Assembly: GCF_000515415.1 (NCBI RefSeq) | Contig: NZ_KI911783.1 | Coordinates: 5,877,831 to 5,941,830, forward strand | Source of the DNA: Bradyrhizobium sp. WSM1417 | GTDB lineage: Bacteria > Pseudomonadota > Alphaproteobacteria > Rhizobiales > Xanthobacteraceae | Length of the DNA: 64,000 bases | Direction: 5' to 3' | Shown here: positions 62,449 to 64,000 of the stretch, one piece after another | Numbering within the stretch: the first letter of the stretch is position 1 | How the letters are laid out: each line of letters begins with the position of its first letter | Program-made: the position numbers and the translations under genes | Notes under the pieces: model-generated | Told to the model about the DNA's origin: nothing | Database searches by the model: none | The model's input: only the letters and a program-made list of their open reading frames with translations

Positions 62449-64000
62449 CTAATTGCACATCTCGGTGGTAACCATGACCCCGCGGAGGTCCTTCACCGTT
62501 CCGAGACGGCACCCCTTTCCGACCGGCCTGCATCCCGCATTGTTGCAGACCATCTGCCCGGTCGCTTGCGACTTTGGCGCTGCGGACTCGGCGTCTTTCC
62601 GGTCCTGATCTCGCCTTCTTGAATCTTCGCGCGTCGCCACCGGCTTCTTCTCCGGCACCTTCTCGCATTCGTTGTCGTCGCCGACGTGATAGCCGGCGCG
62701 GCAGGTGATCTTCGCGCATTGATCGCCGTCGGCTTTGAAGCCGAAATTGCATACGAGCGGGCAGACACGTCCCGGCTTCGCCTTCAGCGCATCGAGCGCG
62801 TCGACACTTGCAAGCTTCGCGTCGAACTGGGTGCCGGCATATTTGTTGAACAGCGTCAGCGAGCGCTGCGACGCGGCGTTCCAATCGCCGTCGGCGGTAG
62901 ACGAAAGGCAACCGACACGGCGCAGTTCGCTCTGAACGGATTTCGCGAGATCACCGGGCGGCGGGGAACTTGGCGGCGGCGACAGCGCGGCCACCTTCCT
63001 GCTTTCGGCATCAGCCGCCTGCTTCTCCGCCGCCTGCTTCGCTGCGGCCTCACTCGCCGCCTTCTCAAGCGCCCGCTTCTCCGCCAGCGACTTGGCCGCG
63101 GCAGCTTCCGCCGCCTTTCGATCTCGTTCGGCCGCCTCCGCCTTGGCCTGCTCGATCTGCTTGGCCTTCTCGGCCGCGATCCTCGCCTCTTCCGCGACTT
63201 TGGCAGCGGCGGCGGCTTTCTCCTGCTCGGCCTTCTGGGCTCGTTCGGTCGCGAGCCTCGCCTTCTCCTGTTCGGCCAGACGCGCCTTCTCCGTCGCCAG
63301 CGTGCGATCCTCCTCGGCGGCAATCTTCTTCAGCTGGACACGGGCGAGGTTGGCGTAAAAGCCGTCCGGATAGGTCTGGAGGAATGCTTCCCAAGCCTCG
63401 CGCAGGCCGGCCTGAAGGGCAAGCTCGTAGTCTTTGCGCACACTGTCCTGCGGATTTGCCTGCGGACCGGCTGCCGCGGCCGGCCTTGCCGGCACCAGCG
63501 GCACATCGCTGCCGCCCAGGGAGCCATAGACATACGGCTCCTGCTTGTTGCCGGTCTTCTTCAAGACGTCGTCACGGACGAACCCGAACGCCTTGCGCAA
63601 GTCGAGCCCGGGCTTCGGCAGATGATCGGTCAGCGCGACCGCAAACGGGCTGTTGCGGGAGTCGCCATCCGACGCCGTCGATCCCGCCTTGGCCGCAAAC
63701 GCGATCATCGTGTTCGGACTGGTCGGCTCGACCTTGGCAAGGCCGCCCCCAATCGCGCGCGAGGCCAGAGTGCGCTTCATCGTCTTGGCGAAGGGATTGT
63801 CGCGGCACGCATCGAGGATGACGAGCCGGAGTTGTTTGGCCGGTTCGACCGCATACAGCGCGCGATCCAGCGCGATCGTCTCGTCGAGGACATCGCCGTC
63901 GGTTTCCAGCATGGCATCGGTCGGAACGAGATAGTTGCTGCCGTCCAGCTCGATGCCGTGGCCCGCATAGTAGATCACCGCCATGTCGGCATCGCGCGTC
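62449..64000 (-). CDS. Caspase-like (peptidase C14) protein with long coiled coil, N-terminus off window
   Basis: The visible 517 residues include the catalytic His in YYAGHG and Cys in LDACRDNPF of a caspase p20-like domain. A linker is followed by a roughly 130-residue Ala/Glu/Lys-rich coiled coil (about 220-350), a short domain with QSELRRVGCLSSTADGDWNA resembling a peptidoglycan-binding repeat, and a Cys-rich C-terminus (CPLVCNFGFKADGDQC). The frame remains open past the window edge. The first ATG inside (63984) is not the true start. Bacterial relatives act in stress and programmed-death responses; the substrate is unknown. Confidence 0.85.
   Translation of the reverse strand, partial: TRDADMAVIYYAGHGIELDGSNYLVPTDAMLETDGDVLDETIALDRALYAVEPAKQLRLVILDACRDNPFAKTMKRTLASRAIGGGLAKVEPTSPNTMIAFAAKAGSTASDGDSRNSPFAVALTDHLPKPGLDLRKAFGFVRDDVLKKTGNKQEPYVYGSLGGSDVPLVPARPAAAAGPQANPQDSVRKDYELALQAGLREAWEAFLQTYPDGFYANLARVQLKKIAAEEDRTLATEKARLAEQEKARLATERAQKAEQEKAAAAAKVAEEARIAAEKAKQIEQAKAEAAERDRKAAEAAAAKSLAEKRALEKAASEAAAKQAAEKQAADAESRKVAALSPPPSSPPPGDLAKSVQSELRRVGCLSSTADGDWNAASQRSLTLFNKYAGTQFDAKLASVDALDALKAKPGRVCPLVCNFGFKADGDQCAKITCRAGYHVGDDNECEKVPEKKPVATREDSRRRDQDRKDAESAAPKSQATGQMVCNNAGCRPVGKGCRLGTVKDLRGVMVTTEMCN

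Overview
The window is a gene-dense, GC-rich stretch of alphaproteobacterial chromosome, most likely from Bradyrhizobium or a close relative in the Nitrobacteraceae. That placement is an inference. It rests on the codon use, two Liv-type amino-acid uptake operons, a CO-dehydrogenase-like (cox) gene set, a pca gene set, typical Rhizobiales small families (DUF2778, DUF4189, FecR plus CHASE2 cyclase, EF-hand, caspase-like) and several REP-like palindromes with the arms GTCATTCCGG or CGTCATTGCGAG. I see no rRNA, tRNA, CRISPR array, phage or insertion sequence, so it looks like ordinary chromosome rather than an island.

Layout. 1-7.9 kb: a branched-chain-type ABC uptake operon on the minus strand (binding protein, two permeases, two normal ATPases, a third ATPase lacking its signature region, and an aldehyde dehydrogenase). 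An RpiR regulator and a short-chain dehydrogenase diverge from it; together they look like one uptake and catabolism locus for an unknown organic substrate. 8-19.8 kb: a DUF2778 protein, a FecR-domain protein with a CHASE2 cyclase, an ArnT-like/DPM1-GtrA glycosyltransferase pair, small proteins, DUF72 and DUF488, PhzF. 18.4-23.5 kb: a TetR-HlyD-ABC exporter operon ending in a membrane class III cyclase. 23.6-25.7 kb: ArsR-AHSA1 pair, GFA protein, DUF2000, DUF4189.

25.9-32.8 kb: a cox/xdh-type molybdo-flavoenzyme set (CoxG, CoxS, CoxM, MoxR/CoxD, CoxE, two XdhC halves, a fused molybdopterin-binding/MobA protein) in which the large catalytic subunit CoxL is absent. 32.9-35.6 kb: pcaB-pcaD-pcaC of the protocatechuate branch of the beta-ketoadipate pathway. 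36.4-41.5 kb: a second complete liv operon (H-M-G-F-K). 41.6-48.1 kb: a single-domain response regulator divergent from a MASE4-PAS-PAS hybrid histidine kinase, a P1-family peptidase, a KTSC protein, an EF-hand protein and rpe.

48.2-53.2 kb holds the most unusual cluster: on the minus strand a TolQ/ExbB-like proton-channel protein, two uncharacterised membrane-anchored proteins with large presumably periplasmic domains, a calcineurin-like phosphatase, and a Ser/Thr kinase fused to a universal-stress domain. 53.4-56.7 kb: a NarX-type kinase, its LuxR-type regulator and an exported metallo-beta-lactamase-fold protein. 56.8-64 kb: a small hypothetical protein, a TetR regulator with a strong upstream dyad and a tiny ORF, purB, an M20 amidohydrolase, a TAT-exported LVIVD-repeat protein and the C-terminal part of a caspase-like protein that runs off the end of the window.
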